Shown here one piece after another: positions 37,118 through 46,467 of a stretch of DNA of 64,000 nucleotides. The notes beneath the pieces were generated by a model that was given only the letters and a program-made list of their open reading frames with translations, was not told the DNA's origin and ran no database searches. The stretch's first letter is position 1. Each line of letters begins with the position of its first letter. Origin of the DNA: Metabacillus halosaccharovorans (GTDB taxonomy: Bacteria > Bacillota > Bacilli > Bacillales > Bacillaceae); NCBI RefSeq assembly GCF_002019635.1, contig NZ_KV917372.1:992001-1056000 (forward strand), in the 5' to 3' direction. A program made the position numbers and the translations under genes.

Positions 37118-38446
37118 TCAGAGCAAATCTGCTGCTAATTGTGCTAACCCCGAACGCTCACCTTTCACTAATTTTACATGTCCTGCAATTGGTTGATCTT
37201 TGAATTTTTCCACCACATAGGTTAGTCCATTGTTATACTCGTCTAAATACGGATGGTCTATTTGTTCCGGATCTCCCATTAAAACAATTTTACTACGTTC
37301 CCCTACCCGAGTTAAGATTGTCTTCACTTCGTGTTTTGTTAAATTTTGAGCTTCATCAATAATAATAATTTGGTCAGGAATACTTCTTCCCCTAATATAT
37401 GTTAATGCCTCTACTTCAATAGACCCCATACCTGCCAAAATGGCATCTAGTTCACCTGGTTTTTTCGTATTAAAAAGATATTCTAAATTATCAAATATAG
37501 GTTGCATCCAAGGTCTGAGCTTTTCCTCTTTTTCTCCGGGAAGAAAACCTATATCTTTTCCGACTGGAACAATAGGCCGGGCAACAAGCAACTTTTTATA
37601 AGTGCCTAAATCTTCTGTTTGCATAAGTCCAGCCGCTAAAGCAAGCAATGTCTTTCCGGTACCGGCTTTTCCAATTAAAGTGACTAGTGGCAAGTCCGTT
37701 CTTAGCAAAAGTTCCAATGCCATTGTTTGCTGAACATTCCTGGGTCTTATCCCCCAGATATGATCATGGTCAAAAACCAGACGTTGAATTTTTTTCCCTG
37801 TATGATCTACCTTTCCAATTGCTGATGAAGATCCGCCTAAAGCATCTTTCATAATGACAAATTGATTAGGATAGAAAGGATGATTTGTAATTTCAGATAA
37901 AATCAATTCATTTTTTTCGTAAAATCGATTTAAATTCTCCCCACTTATATATAAGTCAAGAAAACCTGAATAAATATGATCAATCTCAACCACTCGATCA
38001 CTTAGAAAATCCTCAGCTATTAGCCCAATAGCATCCGCTTTGACTCGAACCAACGTATCTTTACTAACTAAAATTACTGTTCGTCCATCTTCCTTCGTTT
38101 GCTCCTCTAACGACAAGTTCTTTGCTACAGCTAAAATACGGTTATCATTCGTTTTCTCAACAAAAATCTCTTGCAACTGATGAAATGACCGATGGTTAAG
38201 TTCTATTCTTAATGAGCCACCATTCGTCAATGGGATCTTTTCATGTAATTTCCCTGTTTCTCTAAGTTGATCAATCAGTTTTGAAACTTGTCTAGCATTT
38301 CTGCCGATCTCATCCATATAGCGTTTTTTTGAATCCACCTCTTCCAAAACGACTGCTGGAATAACAACCTCATTTTCCTCAAATGAAAAAATGGAATTCG
38401 GATCTTGCAATAATACATTTGTGTCTAGAACATAAATCTTCCTCAA
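37118..38446 (-). CDS. ylaK: PhoH-family PIN-ATPase YlaK
   Basis: This is a 442-residue PhoH2-type protein with an N-terminal PIN nuclease domain (MRKIYVLDTNVLLQDP, acidic residues at 8 and about 42, plus DNRILAVA near 108) fused to a PhoH ATPase. Walker A is GKAGTGKTLLALAAG near residue 260 and Walker B is IIIDEAQN near residue 365; GDPEQIDHPYLDE follows. PhoH2 proteins of this type are RNA helicase-nucleases in other bacteria, so a role in RNA processing is likely. It starts with TTG after GGCGGAGG. Confidence 0.92.
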   Translation of the reverse strand: MRKIYVLDTNVLLQDPNSIFSFEENEVVIPAVVLEEVDSKKRYMDEIGRNARQVSKLIDQLRETGKLHEKIPLTNGGSLRIELNHRSFHQLQEIFVEKTNDNRILAVAKNLSLEEQTKEDGRTVILVSKDTLVRVKADAIGLIAEDFLSDRVVEIDHIYSGFLDLYISGENLNRFYEKNELILSEITNHPFYPNQFVIMKDALGGSSSAIGKVDHTGKKIQRLVFDHDHIWGIRPRNVQQTMALELLLRTDLPLVTLIGKAGTGKTLLALAAGLMQTEDLGTYKKLLVARPIVPVGKDIGFLPGEKEEKLRPWMQPIFDNLEYLFNTKKPGELDAILAGMGSIEVEALTYIRGRSIPDQIIIIDEAQNLTKHEVKTILTRVGERSKIVLMGDPEQIDHPYLDEYNNGLTYVVEKFKDQPIAGHVKLVKGERSGLAQLAADLL

Positions 38447-38718
38447 ACCTCCGCCTCCTACTCCGTTGCTATTTTTTTATGGAGTGAAACAATTAGGGTG
38501 AAAAAAGTCAAGCTGTGAATGAAGCGTTGCTAAAATATATGAAAGAATGAATAAAGATAGAAGGTTTATTAGACAATAAAAATTAAAAAGCAGGAAAAAA
38601 CCTCTTTCAGCACTTTCATATTGTTCATTCTAGAAACAAAAGTGTTATATCAAAGATATTCCTGCAAGATTAACACCATATTCTACCATTTAGTTATTCA
38701 GAATAAAGGAGTGATGAC

Positions 38719-39321
38719 ATGAAATTTTTACTTACGATATTGTTAATTTTGACCCTGGCCGGATGTACTACTAATCAAGGTGCTCCAAAAACAGATCAAG
38801 AAAAAGATAATGGCAGCGAGCCGATTAACGTTAAAAATAGTGTAGAAGAACATGTAGATCGTAAGTCCGGGCAGGAAATTTCAAAACATCTTGTAGATCT
38901 TGCAAATGAAATTCCTGAAGTAAATGATGCGACCGCTGTAGTTCTGGGACCCTATGCTGTAGTCGGCATAGATGTTAATTCCAAACTGGACCGTAATAAA
39001 GTGGAGACAATTAAATATACAGTAGCTGAGAGTCTTATGCATGATCCATACGGAGCTAGAGCAATTGTAATCGCTGATGCTGATACAAACGTTAGATTAC
39101 GTGAAATGGCCAATGATATACAAGAAGGGCGGCCGATTGTTGGAATACTTGATGAATTAGCCGCAATTGTCGGTAGAATAGTTCCGGAAATACCAAGTGA
39201 AATTCTTGATAATCAACAAAAACAACCTACCAACCAAAATAATGATCAGTTAAATGAAAAAGAACAACAAAAATTGGAAAAAGAACAACAAGATCAGTCC
39301 AACAATCATTTAAATAAGTAA
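38719..39321 (+). CDS. ylaJ: YhcN/YlaJ family sporulation lipoprotein
   Basis: This is a 200-residue lipoprotein with signal peptide MKFLLTILLILTLAGC (lipobox LAGC). The middle holds the YhcN/YlaJ domain (AVVLGPYAVVGIDVNSKLDR near residue 73, and ESLMHDPYGARAIVIADADT near residue 110). The C-terminus is glutamine- and asparagine-rich. The family is expressed in the forespore and found in the spore inner membrane. AAAGGAGTG precedes the ATG. Confidence 0.92.
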   Translation: MKFLLTILLILTLAGCTTNQGAPKTDQEKDNGSEPINVKNSVEEHVDRKSGQEISKHLVDLANEIPEVNDATAVVLGPYAVVGIDVNSKLDRNKVETIKYTVAESLMHDPYGARAIVIADADTNVRLREMANDIQEGRPIVGILDELAAIVGRIVPEIPSEILDNQQKQPTNQNNDQLNEKEQQKLEKEQQDQSNNHLNK

Positions 39322-39326
39322 ACGAT

Positions 39327-39419
39327 AAAAAGACTGCCTATTCCCTATCCTAAGACCTTTTATCATCTATTTGGTAAAGTGATCTCTTGATGGTGATTCA
39401 TATGGCAGTCTTTGTTTTA
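39327..39419. terminator. Shared terminator between ylaJ and PPOX-like gene
   Basis: AAAGACTGCC (39329-39338) pairs with GGCAGTCTTT (39404-39413) across a 65-base insert, flanked by A and T runs. The long insert makes it less certain than its neighbours. Confidence 0.6.
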
Positions 39420-39875
39420 TATATGATTCTTCAATGCATCTATTACTTGTTTATCAAGTTTTGCAGCTGCTTTTTCGTCATATGTTTTTTCATATTGGGG
39501 TACGGTCGAAATTTTTGAACCATAGAACATAACATCTCTTACTTCTATAATAGATAGTTCTACCACTACTAGTTTTAATGGAACATTCTTTAATTTTTCA
39601 ATATTTAGATGTGCATTTCCATTAATCGAGTATGTTGATTCGTTAGCGATTAAAGTTAAAACAACAGCAGGATGTTTCTTTATATTCTCAACAATTCTCG
39701 ACTTTTGATCTATCGCAATTAATATACGATTTTGATCTGGTGCAAATACCCATGAAAGTGCACTTACATTTGGTGAGCCTGTTTCATGATCGATTGTAGA
39801 TATTGTTACAAAACGTTCTTTTTGTAACTCCTGAAATAATGGATCGATGAGTGCTGTTTCTACTCTATTTGCCAT
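39417..39875 (-). CDS. Pyridoxamine 5'-phosphate oxidase-like split-barrel protein
   Basis: This is a 152-residue flavin-binding split-barrel protein of the general PPOX family. The N-terminus RFVTISTIDHETGSPNVSALSWVFAPD (residues 21-47, first half shown) is the characteristic first strands. DQKSRIVENIKKHPAVVLTL near residue 55 follows the family layout (S-R-x-x-x-N-I). No substrate can be assigned. It lies between ylaJ and ylaI, where B. subtilis has no gene, and reads against both. Confidence 0.8.
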   Translation of the reverse strand: MANRVETALIDPLFQELQKERFVTISTIDHETGSPNVSALSWVFAPDQNRILIAIDQKSRIVENIKKHPAVVLTLIANESTYSINGNAHLNIEKLKNVPLKLVVVELSIIEVRDVMFYGSKISTVPQYEKTYDEKAAAKLDKQVIDALKNHI

Positions 39876-40067
39876 TTCAACCCTTCCTTTCCACTTTATA
39901 CAAATATCATACCTGTTTTTTTCACTTTGTCCAACAAAATATATTCAACTAAATCTTTTCATCCTTCTGTGGTATAATAATTTTGTATAATCAACCAAAA
40001 AAAAGGAAATCCCTTATTTATATTCATAAAGAAACAAACCAGGCAGATTATCTAATAGAGGTGTTTT

Positions 40068-40268
40068 ATGAGAGTGAAATGTGTTATATGTGACCTTGTG
40101 GAATCAATAGTGGATGAAACTTTAGTCGCAAAAAGATTAAGAAATCGCCCCATTCATACATATATGTGTACTACATGCCAAGATCGAATTACAGAGAAAA
40201 CAAAAGCCAGAGTGGCAACTGGTAAGTTTCGCTTTTACCGTGATAAAAAGAATGACGACAATTGGTAA
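40068..40268 (+). CDS. ylaI: YlaI family zinc-ribbon-like protein (DUF2197)
   Basis: This is a 66-residue basic protein with two cysteine pairs, CVIC (residues 5-8) and CTTC (residues 34-37), which predict one zinc ribbon. YlaI proteins are conserved in bacilli with unknown function; a nucleic-acid role would fit the lysine- and arginine-rich C-terminus. GAGGTG precedes the ATG. Confidence 0.9.
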   Translation: MRVKCVICDLVESIVDETLVAKRLRNRPIHTYMCTTCQDRITEKTKARVATGKFRFYRDKKNDDNW

Positions 40269-40345
40269 GAAATCGATTTGAATTCTTTCAGGATTCATCA
40301 GTAGTGTTGCTTAGGGTTTATGATTAAAAGTTACTCAGTTAACAA

Positions 40346-40398
40346 ATAAAAAGAGTAAGACCGGGTTTTGATTGCAAATCCTGGCCTTACTCTTTTTT
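40346..40398. terminator. Shared terminator between ylaI and ylaH
   Basis: AAAAAGAGTAAG pairs with CTTACTCTTTTT, with an inner stem CCGGG/CCTGG region, and flanking A and T runs. It is convergent between ylaI and ylaH. Confidence 0.82.
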
Positions 40399-40400
40399 AA

Positions 40401-40718
40401 TTAACGAACATCTTCCGCTTCTTGATTTTTAGATTGATGAAGACGGATCTTGTAAATAATTAGAATTAGAGCTGCTACTACTAACCCTTCTGCAACAGGT
40501 AAAAAGATTCCTAAAAATGTCAGTACAGTACAGCCAAGCGCTAAAAATGTATATATAACAGCTGACTTTAATATCGGTAATTTTTTAGCAAATCCCAGCT
40601 TATAAACTAAAATGGATAGAAACAAAATTGTCAAGTACAACATCCACATTCCTACCTCTGGATGATCAATTACTCGATATAAGCTTGGAAAAAAAGACAA
40701 TCTTTCTGAAACATCCAT
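40401..40718 (-). CDS. ylaH: YlaH-like membrane protein
   Basis: This is a 105-residue membrane protein with three hydrophobic segments (residues 22-40, 50-70 and 72-92) and a charged C-terminal tail. It starts at ATG 40718, seven bases after AAAGGAGGA. YlaH lies next to typA in bacilli; no function is known. Confidence 0.88.
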   Translation of the reverse strand: MDVSERLSFFPSLYRVIDHPEVGMWMLYLTILFLSILVYKLGFAKKLPILKSAVIYTFLALGCTVLTFLGIFLPVAEGLVVAALILIIYKIRLHQSKNQEAEDVR

Positions 40719-40810
40719 CAACTTGTCCTCCTTTATAAATAAAACGCAAGGCGCTCGAGGCTAGACACCAAAACTAAGCACAAAATTTCTTATATCAATA
40801 CACCTTAAAG

Positions 40811-40861
40811 AAATAGGCTGATTCAAAACCAAAGAATCCTCCAGTAGAATCAGCCTTATTA
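40811..40861 (-). terminator. Terminator after typA
   Basis: AATAAGGCTGATTC on the minus strand pairs with GAATCAGCCTATT across a 22-base loop and is followed by T-rich sequence. It lies 11 bases past the typA stop codon. Confidence 0.65.
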
Positions 40862-40871
40862 CTTCGAATTT

Positions 40872-42713
40872 TTACATACCAGCTAATTTCTTTTTCTTAG
40901 CTGCTTTTTCACGTTCATTTTTATCAAGAATTTTCTTTCTTAATCTAATGGATTCCGGTGTTAGTTCACAGTATTCATCATCATTTAAATACTCTAACGC
41001 TTCTTCCAATGACATAATACGTGGTTTTTTCATCGTACTCGTTTGGTCTTTTGTAGCAGAACGGATATTTGTCTGTTGCTTCATTTTACAAATATTAACG
41101 ACTAGATCATTTTCACGAGTATGCTCTCCCACGATCATTCCTTCGTATACATCAACACCTGCTTCAACAAAAATGATTCCTCTGTCTTCAACACCTTGGA
41201 TACCATATGTTGTTGATTTCCCATTCTCCATTGAAACAAGTACACCTTGACGACGACCGCCAACTTTACCTGGCTGCATAGGTTGGTAGCTATCAAAAGT
41301 GTGGTTGATAATACCAAAACCACGAGTCAAAGACATAAACTCTGTAGAATAACCAATTAGACCACGTGCAGGAACATTAAAGATCAAACGAACTTGACCA
41401 TTACCGTTATTGATCATATCAATCATTTCGCCTTTACGTGCCCCAATTGATTCCATGACACCCCCTGTATGTTCTTCAGGGACATCAATTTGCACTCGCT
41501 CAACAGGTTCACATCTAACACCGTCGATTTCCTTAACGATAACTTCCGGCTTAGATACCTGTAATTCATAGCCCTCACGACGCATATTTTCAATTAATAT
41601 TGAAAGATGCAACTCCCCACGTCCTGAAACAACCCAAGCATCAGGAGAATCAGTTGGGTCAACTCGTAAACTTACATCAGTTTGAAGCTGAGATAATAAA
41701 CGTTCCTCTATTTTACGAGCAGTAACAAACTTACCTTCACGACCAGCAAATGGACTGTTGTTAACGGCAAATGTCATTTGTAAAGTTGGTTCATCAATAC
41801 GTAAAATCGGAAGAGCTTCTTGATGTTCAACCGGACAAACTGTCTCTCCGACATTGATGTCTTCCATACCCGATACTGCAACTAGGTCTCCAGCAATTGC
41901 TTGCTCAACTTCAACACGCTTTAATCCTTGGAAACCAAATATTTTTGATACACGGAAGTTCTTAATTGAACCATCAATTTTCATAAGTGAAACTTGTTGC
42001 CCTACTTTCATTGTTCCACGGAACACACGACCGATTCCAATACGACCAACATAATCATTATAGTCAAGTAATGCTACTTGGAATTGAAGAGGTTCCTCTT
42101 GATTGTCGAATGGTGCTGGAATATGATCGACAATAGCATCGAATAAAGAAGCCATATTTTCCTCTTGATCAGCAGGATCCGGACTAGTACTAGCTGTTCC
42201 ATTGATCGCTGAAGCAAATACAACCGGGAATTCTAATTGATCTTCATTCGCATCAAGTTCAATAAATAAATCTAAAACTTCATCAACTACTTCTGAGGGA
42301 CGAGCAAAGTCACGGTCAATCTTATTAACTACAACGATAGGTGTTAAATTTTGTTCTAAAGCTTTCTTCAATACGAATCTTGTTTGTGGCATACAGCCTT
42401 CATATGCATCAACAACAAGCAAAACACCATCAACCATTTTCATGATACGTTCTACTTCACCGCCAAAATCAGCATGCCCTGGAGTGTCCATGATGTTAAT
42501 GCGACTGTCTTTATAATTAATTGCTGTATTTTTTGCTAATATTGTAATTCCACGTTCACGCTCAAGATCATTTGAGTCCATTGCACGTTCAGCAACTTGC
42601 TCATTTGTACGGAATGTTCCAGATTGGTGTAACAATTGGTCAACCAAAGTTGTTTTCCCATGGTCAACGTGGGCAATAATAGCAATGTTGCGAATATCAT
42701 TTCGAAGTTTCAC
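40872..42713 (-). CDS. typA: Translational GTPase TypA/BipA
   Basis: BipA is a ribosome-binding GTPase related to EF-G that supports 50S assembly and growth in the cold or under stress. It has 613 residues. G motifs are intact: G1 [10 protein letters not shown] (residues 14-23), G2 ERGITI near 54, G3 DTPGHADF near 76 and G4 NKID near 130. Domain II, the EF-G-like domains and the BipA-specific C-terminal domain (near residues 480-590) follow. It starts with GTG after AGGAGATG. It is YlaG in the B. subtilis ylaF-ylaG-ylaH order. Confidence 0.97.
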   Translation of the reverse strand: MKLRNDIRNIAIIAHVDHGKTTLVDQLLHQSGTFRTNEQVAERAMDSNDLERERGITILAKNTAINYKDSRINIMDTPGHADFGGEVERIMKMVDGVLLVVDAYEGCMPQTRFVLKKALEQNLTPIVVVNKIDRDFARPSEVVDEVLDLFIELDANEDQLEFPVVFASAINGTASTSPDPADQEENMASLFDAIVDHIPAPFDNQEEPLQFQVALLDYNDYVGRIGIGRVFRGTMKVGQQVSLMKIDGSIKNFRVSKIFGFQGLKRVEVEQAIAGDLVAVSGMEDINVGETVCPVEHQEALPILRIDEPTLQMTFAVNNSPFAGREGKFVTARKIEERLLSQLQTDVSLRVDPTDSPDAWVVSGRGELHLSILIENMRREGYELQVSKPEVIVKEIDGVRCEPVERVQIDVPEEHTGGVMESIGARKGEMIDMINNGNGQVRLIFNVPARGLIGYSTEFMSLTRGFGIINHTFDSYQPMQPGKVGGRRQGVLVSMENGKSTTYGIQGVEDRGIIFVEAGVDVYEGMIVGEHTRENDLVVNICKMKQQTNIRSATKDQTSTMKKPRIMSLEEALEYLNDDEYCELTPESIRLRKKILDKNEREKAAKKKKLAGM

Positions 42714-42912
42714 TATTTCATCTCCTAAAAATGTATAATAACAAGAAAAAGCATCTAAATCCTATTCTTGCTGTATTCTGAGGTAATATATTCATTATTT
42801 CAAAATCACCTTCGATATTATACCATAAACAATCTAGAAAAGCTGAAAGTTTTTAAGTAAACTGTAGAAAGATGTAAAAATATCTGTTATAAGGTTGGGA
42901 GCTGTCTGTATA

Positions 42913-43098
42913 ATGAAACCAGGAAAATGGATTTTTCTCGTATTAGCTATTTTAGCAGCTGTATGTATGGCTGGTATTGGAATTGCCATTGGCGAACGAA
43001 GCATTGTTGGGATCCTGTTAGCTATTATCGGTTTAAACGGTGTAATGGCTACAGGTTTTATTTTCAAAAGAAAAATGCGTGAAAAAGGTTTAATTTAA
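42913..43098 (+). CDS. ylaF: YlaF-like small membrane protein (DUF5325)
   Basis: This is a 61-residue membrane protein with two helices (residues 5-25 and 29-48) and a basic C-terminal tail FKRKMREKGLI. ATG at 42913 is preferred over the upstream TTG. The position next to typA fits YlaF; the function is unknown. Its end is covered by a terminator shared with the convergent GNAT gene. Confidence 0.75.
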   Translation: MKPGKWIFLVLAILAAVCMAGIGIAIGERSIVGILLAIIGLNGVMATGFIFKRKMREKGLI

Positions 43099-43141
43099 AA
43101 CAAAAAGAAGGGATCAATTAGATTCCTTCTTTTTGTTTTAA
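43099..43141. terminator. Shared terminator between ylaF and GNAT gene
   Basis: AAAACAAAAAGAAGG pairs with CCTTCTTTTTGTTTT around a 13-base loop. It begins one base past the ylaF stop codon and overlaps the stop codon of the gene at 43138. Confidence 0.87.
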
Positions 43142-43605
43142 AGAGGTAAAACTGAAATCATGTATTCCTTTTGTGTTACTACATCTTTCTCCACTTTAAA
43201 TTGTTCAAAACCACATTTCCCTAAAAATTGCATCCAAGAATCCCGCTGAATTGGGCACCCTGCAAACAATACTCTATAACCTTTTTTCGATAATTCTTCC
43301 TTATAATGAGCTATTATCATCTTTCCAAAACCTTTGTGATGTTTTGAAGGATGAATTAAGATGGTTCCAATCCAAGGCTTTTCATTCGACGGTGACCACT
43401 CAATCATAAAGCTGACACCTACATTTTTGTCAGACTCATCACACCAGATTCTCCACTGTCCTTTATACATAGAGTAAGAAAGTAAATAAGTCTCCAGCTC
43501 GACACTCACACATTCCTCTTCCTGCCACTCCGGACTAGCATCTATTAATTCCTGAAAAAATGGGAGGTCTTTTGACTGAAGTTCGCGCGCCTTAATTCTC
43601 GTCAC
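43138..43605 (-). CDS. GNAT family N-acetyltransferase
   Basis: This is a 155-residue acetyltransferase with the acetyl-CoA loop region IGTILIHPSKHHKGFGKMIIAHY near residue 80. The C-terminal KCGFEQFKVEKDV lies near residue 128. The substrate is unknown. Its GTG start overlaps the suhB stop codon by four bases (GTGA), with GAGG upstream inside suhB, so it is translationally coupled to suhB. This gene is not part of the B. subtilis order at this place. Confidence 0.85.
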   Translation of the reverse strand: MTRIKARELQSKDLPFFQELIDASPEWQEEECVSVELETYLLSYSMYKGQWRIWCDESDKNVGVSFMIEWSPSNEKPWIGTILIHPSKHHKGFGKMIIAHYKEELSKKGYRVLFAGCPIQRDSWMQFLGKCGFEQFKVEKDVVTQKEYMISVLPL

Positions 43606-44393
43606 TTATTTAAATATTCCTCTATAATATGTTGATGCAAATGCTTTTCACCGATAAAGAAGCTGTTTTTGGAGATAATGTCTAGCGGCTCTCCATCTAG
43701 TGTAGACACGCTACCACCAACTTCCTCTATTAAGATAATGCCCGCTGCGAAATCCCATGGAGCCAATCTCATTGTTATGTAAGCATCTAATCTCCCTGCT
43801 GCAACATATGCGCATTCAATTGCAGCGGAACCATAGGAGCGTGTTCCCCGTACCTTTTTTACAATTGGTACAATAACATTATGATCAAATCGTTTATTTT
43901 CTGTTACCCAAACCGGGTTTATACTTATAACTGCTTCCTCAATTTTAACTTGATCAAGCTTAGGCAGAGGTATTTCATTCATATAGGCTCCATTACCCTT
44001 AAATGCATGATAAAGCTCTTCATGAACAACATCATAAATTAGACCTATGTATCCGACACCATCACCATAAATGCCAATTGATATCGCAAAATTACGCTGT
44101 TGGTGTACAAAATTCATCGTTCCATCAATTGGATCAATAATCCATACAACTCCATTAAGATCCGTTACCTCATCACCATAGCCTTCTTCTCCAAGAATCC
44201 GATGATCGGGATATGTATCTTGTATTTTACCAATAAGAAATTGCTCTACTTCCTTATCCATATTTGTTACCAAATCATTTGGATTTGATTTATATTGAAT
44301 AGAAAGTGTTGATTCAAATGATGATCTAATGATCTCTCCGGCTTCTTTTATCCATTTTTTTGCGTGTTGATCAATTTCATGCCAATTCGTCAT
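43602..44393 (-). CDS. suhB: Inositol monophosphatase family protein
   Basis: This is a metal-dependent sugar or nucleotide phosphatase of the IMPase family, with 263 residues. The metal-binding motifs are LGEEGYG near residue 68, WIIDPIDGTMNFVHQ near residue 84, and APWDFAAGIILIEEVGG near residue 209. In B. subtilis the gene here is yktC/suhB. The physiological substrate may be inositol phosphate or another small monophosphate. AAGAGGTAG precedes the ATG. It is coupled to the downstream GNAT gene. Confidence 0.92.
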   Translation of the reverse strand: MTNWHEIDQHAKKWIKEAGEIIRSSFESTLSIQYKSNPNDLVTNMDKEVEQFLIGKIQDTYPDHRILGEEGYGDEVTDLNGVVWIIDPIDGTMNFVHQQRNFAISIGIYGDGVGYIGLIYDVVHEELYHAFKGNGAYMNEIPLPKLDQVKIEEAVISINPVWVTENKRFDHNVIVPIVKKVRGTRSYGSAAIECAYVAAGRLDAYITMRLAPWDFAAGIILIEEVGGSVSTLDGEPLDIISKNSFFIGEKHLHQHIIEEYLNK

Positions 44394-44490
44394 TTTGCTA
44401 CCTCTTTTCTATGTATCAATCCTACTTACTATTTTTAGGATACTGTAATGAATTAACTGAAATCAAGTAAGAGTACCTTTATCGCGCAGA

Positions 44491-44519
44491 TAAAAACGAA
44501 CCTATTCGCGAGGTTCGTT
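44491..44519 (-). terminator. Terminator after ykzI
   Basis: AAACGAACC pairs with GGTTCGTTT around CTCGCGAAT-type loop, followed by TTATC on the minus strand. It lies 22 bases past ykzI. Confidence 0.8.
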
Positions 44520-44540
44520 TGCAGATAAACTTATCTCCAT

Positions 44541-44729
44541 CTAGGCCTGGAGCTTCATCCACTCTTTTCTTAACTTCTCTAATTTTTGTTTACACTCTAT
44601 TTTTTTCTTTTGATCTTTATTTTGCATTGCCTCATAAAGGGTGGCTAATTCGTAATCAAGTTCGAGTCTTAACACCCCAATACGATTATTCATCATTTTC
44701 TGACCACTCGTCTTTACAATTTGTTTCAT
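44541..44729 (-). CDS. ykzI: YkzI-like small coiled-coil protein
   Basis: This is a 62-residue highly charged protein, probably two helices (NNRIGVLRLELDYELATLYEAMQ and KKKIECKQKLEKLRKEWMK, quoted in parts). It starts at ATG 44729 after AGGGGCGG. Its place between suhB and yktB matches ykzI; the function is unknown. Confidence 0.82.
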   Translation of the reverse strand: MKQIVKTSGQKMMNNRIGVLRLELDYELATLYEAMQNKDQKKKIECKQKLEKLRKEWMKLQA

Positions 44730-44958
44730 TTTTACCGCCCCTTTCATTCTCTTGATTTTATAAGTAATAACTAAGCGATTTCAAAGAGTCAATTTAGGTT
44801 TTTAATAGTTTTTTATATAATATGTGTATATAAAAAAAGTTGGAACTGCTTAGACGAAATTGTGTATATACCTAGTAAATACCACCTAAATGAATGTTCA
44901 AAACGTCGTTTCAGTTTCATAAATAGATGATATCAACAAAAGAAATGAACACAATTCA

Positions 44959-44987
44959 TTGTGAAAAAGCCAATCATTGTTTATAAT
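44959..44987 (+). promoter_or_regulatory. Sigma A promoter of yktB
   Basis: TTGTGA (44959-44964), a 17-base spacer and a perfect TATAAT (44982-44987) lie 50 bases before the yktB start. The rest of the 44730-45036 gap shows no other clear feature. Confidence 0.8.
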
Positions 44988-45036
44988 TAATAATTATTAT
45001 AAAAAGAGAATTTATCTAACTAGGAGGACGCATAAG

Positions 45037-45657
45037 ATGAAAGAATTTAATGGTTTTACTAAAGAGGATTTTAATTCATTTACTATAGATGGTCTTGAAA
45101 ATAGAATGGATGCTATTCGTGAGAGGATACAACCAAAATTTAAAGAACTTGGACAAACCTTAACAGATGATCTTTCCGCCAGCCTGCAGACTGAAATGTT
45201 TTTGCATATTGCCAAGCATGCAAGAAGATCAGTTAATCCACCAAAAGACACCTGGTTAGCGATTGCCGGAAATAAACGGGGATATAAACAACATCCTCAC
45301 TTTCAAGTTGGTTTATTTGATGACCATTTATTTATTTGGTTGGCCTTTATTTATGAGTTACCTAATAAAGATGGAATTGCGAAAACATTTATAACACATA
45401 TCGATGAATTTAATAAGCTTTCTTCAAAAGATTATGTCATTTCTCTCGATCATACAAAAAAAGATGCAAAGCCTTTTGAAGAAATTGACTTGAACCGTTC
45501 TTTGGAACGTTTTAGAGATGTTAAGAAAGCAGAATTTCTTATCGGCCGCCACTTTCGAGCAGATGATCCAGTAGTTCGAAACGGTAAACAATTATATGAA
45601 ATCATCAGGGAAACCTTTAAAGAGTTAACACCATTATATAGACTTTCATTTAAGTAA
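45037..45657 (+). CDS. yktB: YktB family protein (DUF1054)
   Basis: This is a 206-residue soluble protein of the DUF1054/UPF0637 family, whose function is unknown. It starts at MKEFNGFTKEDFNSF after AGGAGG. The stretches WLAIAGNKRGYKQHPHFQVGL (first 20 residues, near 86) and FLIGRHFRADDPVV near residue 168 mark the family. It is convergent with yktA across a shared terminator. Confidence 0.92.
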   Translation: MKEFNGFTKEDFNSFTIDGLENRMDAIRERIQPKFKELGQTLTDDLSASLQTEMFLHIAKHARRSVNPPKDTWLAIAGNKRGYKQHPHFQVGLFDDHLFIWLAFIYELPNKDGIAKTFITHIDEFNKLSSKDYVISLDHTKKDAKPFEEIDLNRSLERFRDVKKAEFLIGRHFRADDPVVRNGKQLYEIIRETFKELTPLYRLSFK

Positions 45658-45696
45658 TTATTATGGGTAAAATGTTAATTGAGTTTTTATAAAATT

Positions 45697-45732
45697 TAAA
45701 AGTCTGATCCAAAATGATGGATTAGACTTTTA
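45697..45732. terminator. Shared terminator between yktB and yktA
   Basis: TAAAAGTCTGATCC pairs with GGATTAGACTTTTA (one G-T) around an eight-base loop. Confidence 0.85.
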
Positions 45733-45737
45733 ACGAG

Positions 45738-46007
45738 TTAAGACATTCTAATTGTATGTTCATTGCTATCTTTTGCCTTTTTTATAACCTTGTATGATGA
45801 GTATCCACTAACTTCTTCAAACTCGTTGCAAATTGTTTTTTCTTCCGCTTTACTTGGAACAATTTCTTTAAACCTTCTATAAACAGTAAGCAACTCGTTA
45901 CGTTCAATTCCTTTTTCATAAACCTTTTCAATGCATTCAAAAAACTTTATCACATCGACAATTTCCTCTGTACTCCAATCAAGGGAGATAGGATATTGAT
46001 AATCCAT
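45738..46007 (-). CDS. yktA: YktA, UPF0223 family protein
   Basis: This is an 89-residue helical protein (UPF0223). It begins [20 protein letters not shown], and [20 protein letters not shown] near residue 47 is typical of the family. The function is unknown. AGAGG lies before the ATG. It precedes yktB in inverted orientation, as in B. subtilis. Confidence 0.92.
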   Translation of the reverse strand: MDYQYPISLDWSTEEIVDVIKFFECIEKVYEKGIERNELLTVYRRFKEIVPSKAEEKTICNEFEEVSGYSSYKVIKKAKDSNEHTIRMS

Positions 46008-46055
46008 TACATAACCTCTTTCTTATGTTTTCTAACCCAATAATGTTCCCGGATG

Positions 46056-46242
46056 CTATGCATAACTCTTGAACAGATAGGCTCTTTTACTAACCATATA
46101 ATTTGTCCCGCCATTAAGAAATCCACCATCAATCTTACCATTTTTTATATATTTTATGGCATCTTCACTAATATAATTTTTCTTTTCACCATTTTGTAGG
46201 AAATAGTATCTATTTTAAATTATTTTTATATACCTTTATCAT
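46056..46242 (-). pseudogene. Frameshifted remnant of a small protein gene
   Basis: An ATG at 46240-46242 opens a frame MIKVYKNNLK that meets a stop after 10 codons. A shift of one base at an AAAA run enters a second frame, which stays open for 52 codons to a TAG at 46056-46058 and looks like real protein (FLQNGEKKNYISEDAIKYIK, then GGFLNGGTNYMVSKRAYLF). Joined, it would give a protein of about 61 residues. No RBS is seen and no family is recognised. The rest of the 46008-46467 gap holds the speA leader and no other clear feature. Confidence 0.4.
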
Positions 46243-46467
46243 TTTAGACTTAGTATAAAAAATGTTGACTGAGCTAATTGATAACGATATAATTCATTTG
46301 TTTTATGTTAAATAAATAGTCAGATTTCGACACAAACTCTAATAATAGAAAATGTAACCGAAACTGAAATAATTCGTTTATCGGCATATATACACAAAAT
46401 TAAAATTTCATCATGTCCTTTACGTGATAAACATTAACAATAAAAAAGAAAAGAAGGTGGAAATACG

